A stretch of 52,077 nt of DNA from CAYXRK01 sp964467615 (GTDB lineage Bacteria; Hydrogenedentota; Hydrogenedentia; Hydrogenedentales; GCA-2746185): NCBI GenBank assembly GCA_964467615.1, contig CAYXRK010000009.1, forward strand, positions 1 through 52,077, written 5' to 3'. The translations under genes were made by a program, and so were the position numbers. This document shows, one piece after another, positions 42,380-50,829 of this stretch (the stretch's first letter is position 1; every line of letters begins with the position of its first letter). Below the pieces are notes generated by a model. It was not told the DNA's origin, did not search any database, and worked only from the letters and a program-made list of their open reading frames with translations.

Positions 42380-42646
42380 ATGGCACGATTTCGAGGACGC
42401 GGACGCGTCAACACCAAAAATAAGAAGAAGAAGAGGCGGACGAGCAAAAAGGTCTCGCGGCTGACGCAGGATCGGGTCGTTTATATCGATTATAAAGACG
42501 TGAACATGCTGAAGCACTACGTTACGGAACGCGGAAAAATCATTCCGCGCCGCATTACGGGCGCGACCGCCAAACAGCAACGCATGCTCACCGAGGCGAT
42601 CAAACGCGCTCGCGGCATCGCGTTGCTACCCTTTTCGGCGGACTGA
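42380..42646 (+). CDS. rpsR: 30S ribosomal protein S18
   Basis: An 88-residue S18. The conserved core is present: IDYKDVNMLKHYVTERGKI, PRRITGATAKQQRMLTEAIK, RARGIALLPF. The N-terminus is highly basic (FRGRGRVNTKNKKKKRRTSK). It forms the S6-S18 pair on the small subunit. The next gene starts 11 bases downstream. Confidence 0.97.
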   Translation: MARFRGRGRVNTKNKKKKRRTSKKVSRLTQDRVVYIDYKDVNMLKHYVTERGKIIPRRITGATAKQQRMLTEAIKRARGIALLPFSAD

Positions 42647-42657
42647 CGCGCGCGGCG

Positions 42658-43569
42658 ATGGGCCGGTATTTCCCGGCGCTCCTTTTCACCGCCTGCACGC
42701 TCATCGTGTTCGGGCCGGTGGGAGCGGTGTTTGGAGCGACCGCGACGGCGATAGTCGTCGCGGGCGGAAAGCCGGTGCTCGGTTTGCCGTTTGTTGCCGC
42801 CGCCATGGTGGCAGGTTGGCTGGCCGCGGACGCGTGGTACGGGTTGCTACTCGCGCTCATGGTCGCCGCCCCGGGCGGATGTATCGGGTGGCTGGTGCGC
42901 CGTGGAAACAACTTTTCGATTGCTACGTTCGGCGGCGCGCTGGTGTTGGCGCCATTAAACGTAGCGCAGTTGCCGCTCGCGAGAACAGCAGTGATGGAGT
43001 CTCGCGGACTTCTCGTGGAGGCCGCGGCAAAGGACGAAGCAGGCGAACGAATCGATGTCATGATCGCCGGTTTCGATTGGATACTCGAGCATTGGAATGA
43101 TCTAGCGTACGGGGCCGCGTTTTCTTCGTCGTTGTTCGTTTGTTGTGTGACGGCGACGCTCGTCGGCGCATGGCTCCGGCGGACGGGCCAACTGCCGCCG
43201 AGCTTGGGATCGTTCCGCGATTTCCGCCCGCCTGAGTGGTTGGTGTGGCCGCTCATCGCGGTCGCGATTGGTTGGTTCGCCTACTATTGGCGATGGCAAG
43301 ACGAATGGCTCCGGGCCGTATCGCTTAACGCGGCCCTAGGGTTGATGAACGTATATTTGCTCAACGGATTCGCTATTGCGGTCTATGCGGCGGCGGTCTT
43401 AAGGCCGCACGCTGTAGTTATTGCGATGGTGGCAGTTGGGATGGTGTTCCTGAATATGTGGCCGATGCTCATGGGTTTCGGGCTTTTCGACACCTGGATC
43501 GAGTTTCGGAAGAAACTGGACGCGGCAGCCGCGCGCGCCGCGGGTACTTCGGACGATGCGCGGCACTAA
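42658..43569 (+). CDS. DUF2232/YybS-like polytopic membrane protein
   Basis: A 303-residue membrane protein with about seven or eight hydrophobic helices (FTACTLIVFGPVGAVFGAT; GLLLALMVAAPGGCIGWLV; FSSSLFVCCVTATLVGAWL; WPLIAVAIGWFAYYW; GFAIAVYAAAVL; VVIAMVAVGMVFLNMWPML). Both position (between rpsR and rplI) and general shape match the DUF2232 (YybS) proteins found in this cluster in many bacteria. No molecular function is known. The assignment rests mainly on context. Confidence 0.7.
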   Translation: MGRYFPALLFTACTLIVFGPVGAVFGATATAIVVAGGKPVLGLPFVAAAMVAGWLAADAWYGLLLALMVAAPGGCIGWLVRRGNNFSIATFGGALVLAPLNVAQLPLARTAVMESRGLLVEAAAKDEAGERIDVMIAGFDWILEHWNDLAYGAAFSSSLFVCCVTATLVGAWLRRTGQLPPSLGSFRDFRPPEWLVWPLIAVAIGWFAYYWRWQDEWLRAVSLNAALGLMNVYLLNGFAIAVYAAAVLRPHAVVIAMVAVGMVFLNMWPMLMGFGLFDTWIEFRKKLDAAAARAAGTSDDARH

Positions 43570-43592
43570 ACGTCTATGTGGAGGACGACGAC

Positions 43593-44141
43593 ATGAAAGT
43601 TATTCTGTGCGAAGAAGTCGACGCTGTCGGCGAAATGGGTGACACGGTCAACGTGGCCGCCGGGTACGCCCGGAACTTTCTAATTCCGCGCAAGCTCGCC
43701 GTGCCCGCCGAATCATCGAGTGCGAAAAGAATCGCCCACGAGATGCACATCATCAAACGGCGCGAGGAAAAGCTCCGGCAAAAGTACGGCAACGTCAAGA
43801 AAACGCTCGACGGCGCAAAGGTCGAGTTCACCGTCAAGGCCGGCGAAGAAGGCAAGCTCTTCGGCTCGGTGACCACGTCGCACATCGCGGCGCAACTCGC
43901 CACGCTTGGCCACGACGTCGACCGCAAGAAGATCAGGCTCAAAGAGCCAATCAAGAGTATCGGCGAGCACGAAGTCGCCATTAAACTCATGAAGGACCTC
44001 GAGGCCAAGGTAAAGGTCATCGTGCATGCGGAAGCAGTCTCCGAGGAAGAAGTCAAGGCGGTGGTGCTTCCCGGCGTCGATATGGAGACCGCCGGCGGCG
44101 AAGGTGCGCGCTACGACGACGACGAACGCGGCGACCGCTGA
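43593..44141 (+). CDS. rplI: 50S ribosomal protein L9
   Basis: A 182-residue L9. The N-domain begins MKVILCEEVDAVGEMGDTVN and contains the VAAGYARNFLIPRKLAV signature, then the long connecting helix, then the C-domain (KLFGSVTTSHIAAQL; IRLKEPIKSIGEHEVAIKL). A charged tail extends it beyond the usual 150. ATG 43593 has GGAGG about eight bases upstream. A rho-independent terminator follows. Confidence 0.97.
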   Translation: MKVILCEEVDAVGEMGDTVNVAAGYARNFLIPRKLAVPAESSSAKRIAHEMHIIKRREEKLRQKYGNVKKTLDGAKVEFTVKAGEEGKLFGSVTTSHIAAQLATLGHDVDRKKIRLKEPIKSIGEHEVAIKLMKDLEAKVKVIVHAEAVSEEEVKAVVLPGVDMETAGGEGARYDDDERGDR

Positions 44142-44189
44142 TCGGCTTATTCAGACGCCCTGTGCATGGGCGGTGAAGAACTAAAAGTA

Positions 44190-44222
44190 CGCGCCGTCCG
44201 GCCAAGCCGGGCGGCGCGTTTC
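44190..44222 (+). terminator. Rho-independent terminator after rplI
   Basis: A 12-bp GC stem (CGCGCCGTCCGG pairing with CCGGGCGGCGCG, one G-T pair) closes a CCAAG loop and is followed by TTTCGATT. It ends the rpsF-rplI transcript before dnaB. Confidence 0.7.
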
Positions 44223-44223
44223 G

Positions 44224-44262
44224 ATTGTGAACAGTTTGAATTATTTGTTCACAATTTCAAAC
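44224..44262 (+). promoter_or_regulatory. Interleaved inverted repeats (A-B-A'-B') between rplI and dnaB
   Basis: ATTGTGAACA (44224-44233) is perfectly complementary to TGTTCACAAT (44246-44255). The adjacent GTTTGAA (44234-44240) is perfectly complementary to TTCAAAC (44256-44262). The order A-B-A'-B' allows either alternative hairpins or an H-type pseudoknot in RNA, or a compound protein-binding site in DNA. It lies about 100 bases before dnaB. No function can be assigned. Confidence 0.6.
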
Positions 44263-44366
44263 TTCATGATGATAAAAAATGCTTGACTCCCAGGCGTTTG
44301 AATACTAACGTGCTGCCGGGGAACTAGTCCGCAATTGCGGACGCGAATTCGGGGGAATGCTCGCCG

Positions 44367-45812
44367 GTGGCCGTAGTACGGGAACCTAAGCTCGTCTTTG
44401 ACCGCATGCCGCCCCAGAACTTGGACGCGGAGCGGTCCGTGTTGGGCGCGATGTTGCTCAACCCCGACGCCGTGGGGACGGTGGTCGAGGTGCTGCGCGA
44501 CGAGACAGCCGATGTCTTCTACAGCGAAGCGCATCAACACGTCTACAACGCGGTCGTAAATCTATACCGCGAAGGGTCCCCAATCGACGTCGTTACGTTG
44601 ATTGAACAGCTCAGTCGCGACCGGACGCTCGATAGTTGCGGCGGCATGGCGTATATCAGCGACCTCGCCGGCGCGGTCCCCACCTCCGCGAACGTCGAAT
44701 ACTACGCGCGCATCGTGCTCGATTCCGCAATCCTGCGCAGATTGATCAGCGCGTGTACGCGTTTCGCGGGCGAGGCCTATGGTTTGCCGGGCGACGTGAC
44801 CCAGTTGCTCGACGCCGCCGAAGCCGAAATCTTCAAGATCGCCGAAAAGCGCCAACTGACGCCAATCCACAAAGTCAGCGATCTGCTCGCGGAATCGATC
44901 CACCGCATCGAAGACATCATCAAGTCCCGCACCGGCATCACGGGCGTTGGAACCGGGTTCGCGAAACTCGACGAATACACGTCCGGATTTCAGCGGTCCG
45001 ACATGGTCGTGCTCGCGGCGCGCCCGTCGGTTGGAAAGACCGCCTTTGCCCTAAATATTGCGGCGAATTGCGCCATCAAGGATGGGAAACGGGCGCTTCT
45101 GTTCAGCCTCGAAATGAGCAAGGAGCAACTCGTTCAGCGTCTGCTCTGCATGGAAGGCGGCATCAATTCGCGCCGGCTTCGGACCGGTTTCCTCGCCCAA
45201 TCCGAAATGCCCAAGTTGCAACACGCCGCCGACAAACTCAGCCGCGCGCCCATTTACATTGACGACACGCCCAACATCAGTATTATGGAATTGCGCTCCA
45301 AGGCGCGCCGCCACGCGGCGCAATACGGTGTCGATATTATTGTCGTCGACTACCTTCAGCTCATGTCCTCACCGCGGCGGACCGAGAGCCGGCAGGTGGA
45401 AATCTCCGAGATATCGCGTGGAATAAAAAGTATCGCGCGCGAACTCAGCATCCCGGTCGTCGCGCTGTCCCAGCTGAGCCGCGAAGCCGAAAAGGACGAC
45501 ACCGGAAGCCCGAAACTTTCCCACCTCCGCGAGTCGGGCGCCATCGAACAGGACGCCGACGTGGTCCTCATGTTGGCAAGGCCGCCGAAGCACGAACTCG
45601 AAGAAAACCCCGATGTCATCAACGTGAGCCTGGCTAAGCAACGCAACGGGCCGACCGGCGAGTTCAAGCTGATGTTCGACCGCAATCTGCAACGGTTTCG
45701 GAATTTCGCCGATGATGTGCCCGCAACCGCCGGCCCGCCGCGCGGAGCGGGGTTCACGCCCCCGCCAAACGTTGAAGTGGCGTACTACGAGGACGACGAA
45801 GTGCCGTTTTAA
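44367..45812 (+). CDS. dnaB: Replicative DNA helicase DnaB
   Basis: A 481-residue hexameric helicase. The N-terminal helical domain begins at PQNLDAERSVLGAMLLNPD. The RecA-like C-domain carries Walker A (ARPSVGKTAFALNIA), the H1a region (LLFSLEMSKEQLVQRLL), Walker B (IIVVDYLQLM) and the late motifs LSQLSREAEK, LRESGAIEQDADVVLML and AKQRNGPTGEFKLMFD. The start is GTG 44367 with GGGGGA ahead. The protein ends YYEDDEVPF, which resembles the acidic tip of SSB. No intein or other insertion is seen. Confidence 0.97.
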   Translation: MAVVREPKLVFDRMPPQNLDAERSVLGAMLLNPDAVGTVVEVLRDETADVFYSEAHQHVYNAVVNLYREGSPIDVVTLIEQLSRDRTLDSCGGMAYISDLAGAVPTSANVEYYARIVLDSAILRRLISACTRFAGEAYGLPGDVTQLLDAAEAEIFKIAEKRQLTPIHKVSDLLAESIHRIEDIIKSRTGITGVGTGFAKLDEYTSGFQRSDMVVLAARPSVGKTAFALNIAANCAIKDGKRALLFSLEMSKEQLVQRLLCMEGGINSRRLRTGFLAQSEMPKLQHAADKLSRAPIYIDDTPNISIMELRSKARRHAAQYGVDIIVVDYLQLMSSPRRTESRQVEISEISRGIKSIARELSIPVVALSQLSREAEKDDTGSPKLSHLRESGAIEQDADVVLMLARPPKHELEENPDVINVSLAKQRNGPTGEFKLMFDRNLQRFRNFADDVPATAGPPRGAGFTPPPNVEVAYYEDDEVPF

Positions 45813-45849
45813 CGGGCCGATCCTCGTTTCCGCGCCACAGTCACACGAG

Positions 45850-45880
45850 ATCCGCCGAGCAGCTTCGGCGGCGGATTTGT
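45850..45880 (+). terminator. Rho-independent terminator after dnaB
   Basis: The stem CCGCCGA/TCGGCGG (45852-45858 with 45865-45871) with a six-base loop is followed by a T-rich GATTTGTATTC. It lies 40 bases after the dnaB stop. Confidence 0.6.
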
Positions 45881-45951
45881 ATTCTGGTGCGCCAATGATG
45901 AGTATATGCGGATGACTTCGAGAACTTTCGCGCAGCAATGAGAGGTCACCG

Positions 45952-46752
45952 ATGAAATTACATCTACACATTTGGCTTCCCGCATGTGTCGCCATGTTCG
46001 CCGCGTCGTTCGCGCCCGTCCGTGCGCAGGAAGAACAAAAGGTCTTTTCCGGGCAAGACGTGTACCGGCTGTGGTGCATCGTATGCCACGGCCCGCGCGG
46101 CCAAGGCAGCCCTCTCGGCAAGGCGCTGACCGATGTCGTCGCGTTGAATAGGTCTGACGATGAAATCTTTCAAGTCATATTTCAAGGCCGCGCGAGCACC
46201 GGAATGACCGCGTTCGGCGAAGCGCTGGCCGACGAGGAAATTCACAATGTGGTCGGGTACGTTCGCGAGCTGCAAGGGCGAAGCGTCGAGCGCGCAGCGA
46301 AACAGAAAGTCGAAGTCCAACAGACCGTCGCCTCCATCGAGCTCGCCCGAAAAGGCGAAGAGATTTTCACCGGCAAGGCCAATTGCATCAAGTGCCATTC
46401 CTACGCTACCCGCGGCGGCATGCTCGGCCCGGCGCTCGACGGCGTCTCTAAACGATTGACCCCCGAACTCCTGCGCGAGGCCGTCGCCGATCCCAGTAAA
46501 ACGATTGCCACGGGTTTCGAAACGAAGGTAGTCGAAACCAAGGATGGCGCGACAATCACGGGCCTGTTTCGCAACGAGAACCAACAGTCGTTTCAACTTT
46601 TGAGCGACGATGGCTTGATGTGGCGGATCTACTACAAGAAAGACCTGAAATTGGTCAGGGATCTTACCGGTTCGTACATGCCCCACGACGCATACGACGC
46701 CCTCTCACAAGAAGAGAAGGACGCGTTGATAGCGTTCGTCGGCGCGTTATAG
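45952..46752 (+). CDS. Exported diheme cytochrome c
   Basis: A 266-residue protein with a signal peptide (cleavage near APVRAQ). Two c-type heme sites are present: Cys42-IV-Cys-His46 in a small class I cytochrome domain, and Cys145-IK-Cys-His149. The second half (GGMLGPALDGVSKRLTPELL, ITGLFRNENQQSFQLLS) matches the Pirellula/Verrucomicrobium-type putative heme-binding domain. It probably carries electrons between periplasmic dehydrogenases and a terminal acceptor; a PQQ dehydrogenase lies elsewhere in this window but is not linked. It follows the dnaB terminator by 70 bases. Confidence 0.88.
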   Translation: MKLHLHIWLPACVAMFAASFAPVRAQEEQKVFSGQDVYRLWCIVCHGPRGQGSPLGKALTDVVALNRSDDEIFQVIFQGRASTGMTAFGEALADEEIHNVVGYVRELQGRSVERAAKQKVEVQQTVASIELARKGEEIFTGKANCIKCHSYATRGGMLGPALDGVSKRLTPELLREAVADPSKTIATGFETKVVETKDGATITGLFRNENQQSFQLLSDDGLMWRIYYKKDLKLVRDLTGSYMPHDAYDALSQEEKDALIAFVGAL

Positions 46753-46988
46753 CGACGTATAGCCGACTCGCGCCTCCGTCCGGTAAAGTTCTTCGCATAC
46801 GAGGGGATGGCCGCAACTCCATCGTCATCCCAGCGCGTCGGCAAGCCGTTTCCCGTCTATCTGTCTTTCGCGAATGACGAGCTTGAGTGCGGAGTCTTGC
46901 TTCCTTTTCGGCGCATTTCGACTCCGGACTGGTTCACGGGTAAGCAGAGGCAGTATCCTTATGGAACCCAACGAGCAGTATCAATTCA

Positions 46989-47285
46989 ATGAACGTGATT
47001 GTCGATCTCTGCGTGGTTCCGATAGGCGTCGGCGTATCGCTCTCCGAATACATCGTGGAGTGTTCGCGCGTCTTGAAGGATGCAGGTCTAAAGACCCAAC
47101 TCCATCCGTATGGGACCATCATCGAGGGGGAATGGGACGAAGTTTTCGCGGCGGTCCGCAAGTGCCATGAAGCCGTCCACGACAAAGGCGCCCCTCGAAT
47201 CACTACAACGATTAAGTGCGGTACACGCGTAGATCGAATACAGACCATGGAAGACAAGGTCGAGAGCATTTTGAGGCATCTATGA
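46989..47285 (+). CDS. MTH1187/YqgV-type thiamine-binding protein (DUF77)
   Basis: A 98-residue protein with the DUF77 pattern: VIVDLCVVPIGVGVSLSEYI, VLKDAGLKTQLHPYGTIIEG, IKCGTRVDRIQTMEDKVESI. Family members form tetramers that bind thiamine or a related molecule and are linked to HMP/thiamine metabolism. Its stop overlaps the ATG of the ankyrin gene (ATGA). About 236 bases upstream hold no gene I can support, only a weak 61-codon frame. Confidence 0.85.
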   Translation: MNVIVDLCVVPIGVGVSLSEYIVECSRVLKDAGLKTQLHPYGTIIEGEWDEVFAAVRKCHEAVHDKGAPRITTTIKCGTRVDRIQTMEDKVESILRHL

Positions 47286-49459
47286 GATCACGTGCCTGCG
47301 TTTCTCTGGTTCTTTTCGCTTCGGTTGCCGTCGCTCAGGATCTTCCTGCTCCGCAGGGTTTCGCCAACGCGCGAAGCGGGCAGACGATCTTCCAGGCCAC
47401 GAAGGCGGGCGACGAAAAGATCGTCAAACAGTACCTCGACCAGGGTGTGGACATTCACCAACGTGACGCGCGAAACAACTCCCTGATTTGGCTCGCGGTC
47501 GAATCCGACGATCCAGTAGTCCTCGAAATGATTCTCGCGGCCGGGGCCAATCCGAACGATCCCAAGGGCCGATACGAAGTAAGGCCGCTTCACGAGACCG
47601 CGTACGATTCCAAACTTTCGATGACACAGGCCCTGCTAGATCATCGGGCAGACGTCAACGCGGCGGATTTTGACGGATTCACGCCGCTGCTTCGCGCCGC
47701 CTCGAACAATCAACCGGAGACAGTCAAGCTCCTTCTCCAAAGCGGCTCGTATCCGCTCGCGAAAAATAAGGGCCTGGAAACGTTGCTGCACATCGCCTCC
47801 CTAAGACAGAGCCTCCCTATCTCGCAACTTGCAATCGATGCCGGCGTCGATGTGAACGCCAAAGGTCCGTCGCTTATGACTGCCTTGCAAATTGTGGCGG
47901 CGTCCGATCGGCTCGACTTGGTGCAACTACTTCTCGACCATGCCGCGGACGCGACCGCGCCGGACACGAACGGTGTTACTCCCCTCCATGCCGCCGCTCA
48001 AAGCGGATCCGTGGCGGTAGTCCGTGCAATTATAAAAGCTGGCGCAGAACTCAACGCGCGGACGCTCAACGACGAAACTCCACTACTGCTGGCGGCGCGC
48101 GCCGGATCCCTCGAAGCCGCGAGGGCCCTCATCGATGCCGGCGCGGACCTGACGCTTGAAGACAACGAAGGCCATACTCCGTTGCTAACCGCGCTACGAC
48201 AATCAAGGATGGAAATTGTCGATTTGCTCGTTGGATTGGAATCGGACCATACCACCAACTCGGCGGGCGTCACGCCGCTTATGGCCGCGGCCGGGGAAGG
48301 TTCGATTGAAGTCGTGCGCCTGTTGCTCGAGAAAGGTTCGTCACCAACCCGGCTCAGTCTTGATCGCGGGTGGAATGCCCTGCACTACGCGATATCGCGC
48401 AACGACGCACCCACCACGCGGCTCCTCATCGAGAACGGTGCGGATATCGCCATTCGGACCCGAATCGGGATGACCCCGCTGCAACTCGCCGTCGAACTCG
48501 ATGCTGCGGACGCCCTACGCGAGTTGGTGATGGCGGGAGCACAAGTCAACGAGGTACAAACCCGCACCGGTTGGACCCCCATGTTCTCTGCAGTAAGCCG
48601 CGGCGATAAACACACGGTGCAAGCCCTTTTCGAACTGGGAGCAGACGTCGGTCCTGTAGACGTGTTGGGGCGCAACGTCCTACACATCGCAGCGCTGCGC
48701 GATCGAAGCGAGATTGCGGCCCTACTCATCGCGCACGGCGCGGATGTACGGATTGCGGACGCCAACGGCGACACACCGCTACACGCCGCCGCGAACGTGA
48801 ATGCCGCCAGTGTGGCCGAGGCGCTTACCGCCGCAGGTGTGGACGTAGCGGCGCGAAATGCCGAGGGGAAATCAGCAATTGATATCGCCCGTGGGAAGGG
48901 GTTTTCTTTACTCGCAGATCAATTGGAACGCCATATCGATCCCGGACCTCGCCTTCGCCGAGAACTACTGGCCTCAGTATGCCGCTCGGTTGTCGAAGAC
49001 GGAGACGTCGACGTCCTGCGAATGGGGTCAGTCACTCCTCGCGAATTGACGGACGCGGGGCAATACTTACTGCATCAGGTATCGGAGACCGACAACGTCG
49101 CCACCCTCCACGCACTGCTAAAGGCCGGCTTCAAAGTTTCGACCCGAGACGCCGAGGGGTTGCAACCGCTCCATCACGCGGCCGGCGCGGGTGCGGCGGC
49201 CGCGACCCGTGCGCTGCTGCGCGTCAAGGCCGCTCCGAATGATCAAAAAAACTTGGCCAAGTATGCACCGCTGCACTTCGCCGCGGCCTCCGGGAATGAA
49301 GAAACGGCGCGGGCTCTGCTCGATGCAGGCGCCGACCCATCTCTGCGCAACGCGATTGGCCAAACGCCGGCGGACACTGCCCGGCTCGCCAACCATCCCG
49401 AATTGGTGGCTGTGTTGGAAAGCGGTATCGAGGCGCTCGCCTCAACGAAATCGCGCTGA
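47282..49459 (+). CDS. Secreted ankyrin-repeat protein
   Basis: A 725-residue protein with a signal peptide (MRSRACVSLVLFASVAVAQ) followed by about 19 ankyrin repeats covering almost the whole chain, for example GVTPLHAAAQSGSVAVVRAI, GHTPLLTALRQSRMEIVDLL, GRNVLHIAALRDRSEIAALL and GDTPLHAAANVNAASVAEAL. The array is interrupted near residues 555-600 by a segment without the consensus. Ankyrin arrays are protein-binding scaffolds; here the target would be periplasmic or extracellular. The ATG overlaps the thiamine-binding gene by four bases, so the two are co-translated. It converges on the M20 gene. Confidence 0.85.
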   Translation: MRSRACVSLVLFASVAVAQDLPAPQGFANARSGQTIFQATKAGDEKIVKQYLDQGVDIHQRDARNNSLIWLAVESDDPVVLEMILAAGANPNDPKGRYEVRPLHETAYDSKLSMTQALLDHRADVNAADFDGFTPLLRAASNNQPETVKLLLQSGSYPLAKNKGLETLLHIASLRQSLPISQLAIDAGVDVNAKGPSLMTALQIVAASDRLDLVQLLLDHAADATAPDTNGVTPLHAAAQSGSVAVVRAIIKAGAELNARTLNDETPLLLAARAGSLEAARALIDAGADLTLEDNEGHTPLLTALRQSRMEIVDLLVGLESDHTTNSAGVTPLMAAAGEGSIEVVRLLLEKGSSPTRLSLDRGWNALHYAISRNDAPTTRLLIENGADIAIRTRIGMTPLQLAVELDAADALRELVMAGAQVNEVQTRTGWTPMFSAVSRGDKHTVQALFELGADVGPVDVLGRNVLHIAALRDRSEIAALLIAHGADVRIADANGDTPLHAAANVNAASVAEALTAAGVDVAARNAEGKSAIDIARGKGFSLLADQLERHIDPGPRLRRELLASVCRSVVEDGDVDVLRMGSVTPRELTDAGQYLLHQVSETDNVATLHALLKAGFKVSTRDAEGLQPLHHAAGAGAAAATRALLRVKAAPNDQKNLAKYAPLHFAAASGNEETARALLDAGADPSLRNAIGQTPADTARLANHPELVAVLESGIEALASTKSR

Positions 49460-49468
49460 AAAGGCCCG

Positions 49469-50644
49469 CTACGATTGCACGAGAGAATCTTCCCGCGAGG
49501 CGACCCGAGCGCACTCCGCCAGCACTGCGGCGCCTACAAGTATGCTCTCTTCCGCGGCAAAGAATTTCGGCGAGTGGGCCGGAATGGTTTCACCGCCCTG
49601 CTCACGCGCTCCGATGCGCAGGAAGCATCCCGGCACGCGTTCCAAATAAAACGCGAAATCCTCGCCGCCCATGTTCAGAAAGCCCAGCGGTTTCAAAGCG
49701 TCGCCGCCGAGCACGTTCGCGACCGCGGCACGTGCCCACGCCGTCGGGCCCGAAGGGTTCACGATCGGTGGTGCTCCATTCAGCAGTGTTACCTCCGCCT
49801 TTAGGCGGTAAGTTTCCGCAACCGACTGGGTCATCCGGTTCAATTCGTCCCAAAGTAAGCGGCGCGTATCGGCCTCCACCGCACGCAATGTTCCCTGCAA
49901 AACGGCCTCACCCGGAATAATGTTCGGCGCAGTGCCCGAATGGATCTGTCCAACAGTCACAACGCCCGGCGTCGCGGGATTGAGCCGCCTCGATACAATC
50001 GTCTGCAACGCCCCGATGAGCGCGCCGGCCCCAACAACGGGATCTGCGGATTCGTGCGGGCGCGCCGCGTGAGAGGCTTGGCCGGTGAGGATAATTTGCC
50101 AGGAGTCGGCGGAGGCGGCGACGGGGCCCTCCTGGGCGACCACGGAACCCACCTCGAAACGCCTGTCGACGTGGGCGCCGAAGATGGCGCGGACGCCGTC
50201 GAGCGCGCCCGAGGCGAGTATGGCTTCGGCGCCTTGGCCGACTTCTTCGGCGGGTTGGAGGACGATCAAAACGTCGCTGTTTGCTGGGTTATTTGCTAGT
50301 AATCGGGCCGCGCCGATGGTCCACGCGGCGTGGACGTCGTGGCCGCAGGCGTGCATTACGCCGGGGTTCTCGGAGGCGAAATCGAGACCGGTATTTTCGT
50401 GGATCGGGAGGGCGTCGATATCGCCTCGTAGCGCCACCGGAGGCGCTCCGGAATCCTTCCCGCGCACCCGCGCGACCACGCCAGTGCCCGCAAAACGCCC
50501 GAGCGAGACGGGACTTTGTATGGCGAGCGCGTCGTAAAGCCGTGTCGCCGTACGCTCCTCTTTCCAGGAAAGTTCGGGGTGGCGGTGCAGATCGCGCCTG
50601 AGTTCGACGAGTTCATCTCGAAGCTCGGGCGAAACGCCGTACAT
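49469..50644 (-). CDS. M20-family amidohydrolase (hippurate hydrolase/IAA-amino acid hydrolase-like)
   Basis: A 391-residue metallopeptidase-fold enzyme. The metal and catalytic motifs are in order: RGDIDALPIHENTG, HACGHDVHAAWTIG, LQPAEEVGQGAEAIL, GAHVDRRFEVG and MGGEDFAFYLERVPGC, then HSPKFFAAEE. A dimerisation domain sits in the middle (GQASHAARPHESADPVVG). Such enzymes cleave N-acyl or N-aryl amino acids and some peptides. The gene begins 12 bases after the stop of the 49-residue peptide gene with no clear ribosome site of its own, which suggests coupled translation with the small peptides. Confidence 0.93.
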   Translation of the reverse strand: MYGVSPELRDELVELRRDLHRHPELSWKEERTATRLYDALAIQSPVSLGRFAGTGVVARVRGKDSGAPPVALRGDIDALPIHENTGLDFASENPGVMHACGHDVHAAWTIGAARLLANNPANSDVLIVLQPAEEVGQGAEAILASGALDGVRAIFGAHVDRRFEVGSVVAQEGPVAASADSWQIILTGQASHAARPHESADPVVGAGALIGALQTIVSRRLNPATPGVVTVGQIHSGTAPNIIPGEAVLQGTLRAVEADTRRLLWDELNRMTQSVAETYRLKAEVTLLNGAPPIVNPSGPTAWARAAVANVLGGDALKPLGFLNMGGEDFAFYLERVPGCFLRIGAREQGGETIPAHSPKFFAAEESILVGAAVLAECARVASREDSLVQS

Positions 50645-50656
50645 GGCGCGGCGGGA

Positions 50657-50806
50657 CTATTTGCCGAAATTGATTTGGCGTTGCGCGTCGATGATAACGT
50701 CCATCAAGCGAACGATGCCGTCGAGCTTGATTTCGAGACGCGACTGTTGCGCCATGGCGGGCGCCTCGCGCTCAACGGTCAAGCTCGTAAAGTGCTTGGT
50801 TTTCAT
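50657..50806 (-). CDS. Micro-peptide B (49 aa), paralogue of peptide A
   Basis: A 49-residue product from ATG 50806, with GAGGAAAG a few bases upstream. Its sequence contains SLTVEREAPAMAQQSRLEIK followed by LDGIVRLMDVIID. The first half aligns with peptide A at SLT, A-P-A-x-A-Q-x-SRLEIK and the following D-x-I. After that the two differ. I do not recognise the family. A conserved N-terminal half and divergent C-terminal half is the pattern expected of leader-core precursors, but also of simple duplicated small proteins. It is directly upstream of the M20 gene. The frame is open further upstream, but this start has much the better ribosome site. Confidence 0.65.
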   Translation of the reverse strand: MKTKHFTSLTVEREAPAMAQQSRLEIKLDGIVRLMDVIIDAQRQINFGK

Positions 50807-50829
50807 ACAACTTTCCTCGTTTGCATCGC

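Noticed and set aside
44283..44308. dnaB promoter TTGACT...TACTAA
   Set aside because: The spacer is only 14 bases and no better -10 is found at 16-18 bases.
46807..46992. 61-codon frame upstream of the thiamine-binding gene
   Set aside because: No ribosome site or homology signal; the interval seems non-coding.
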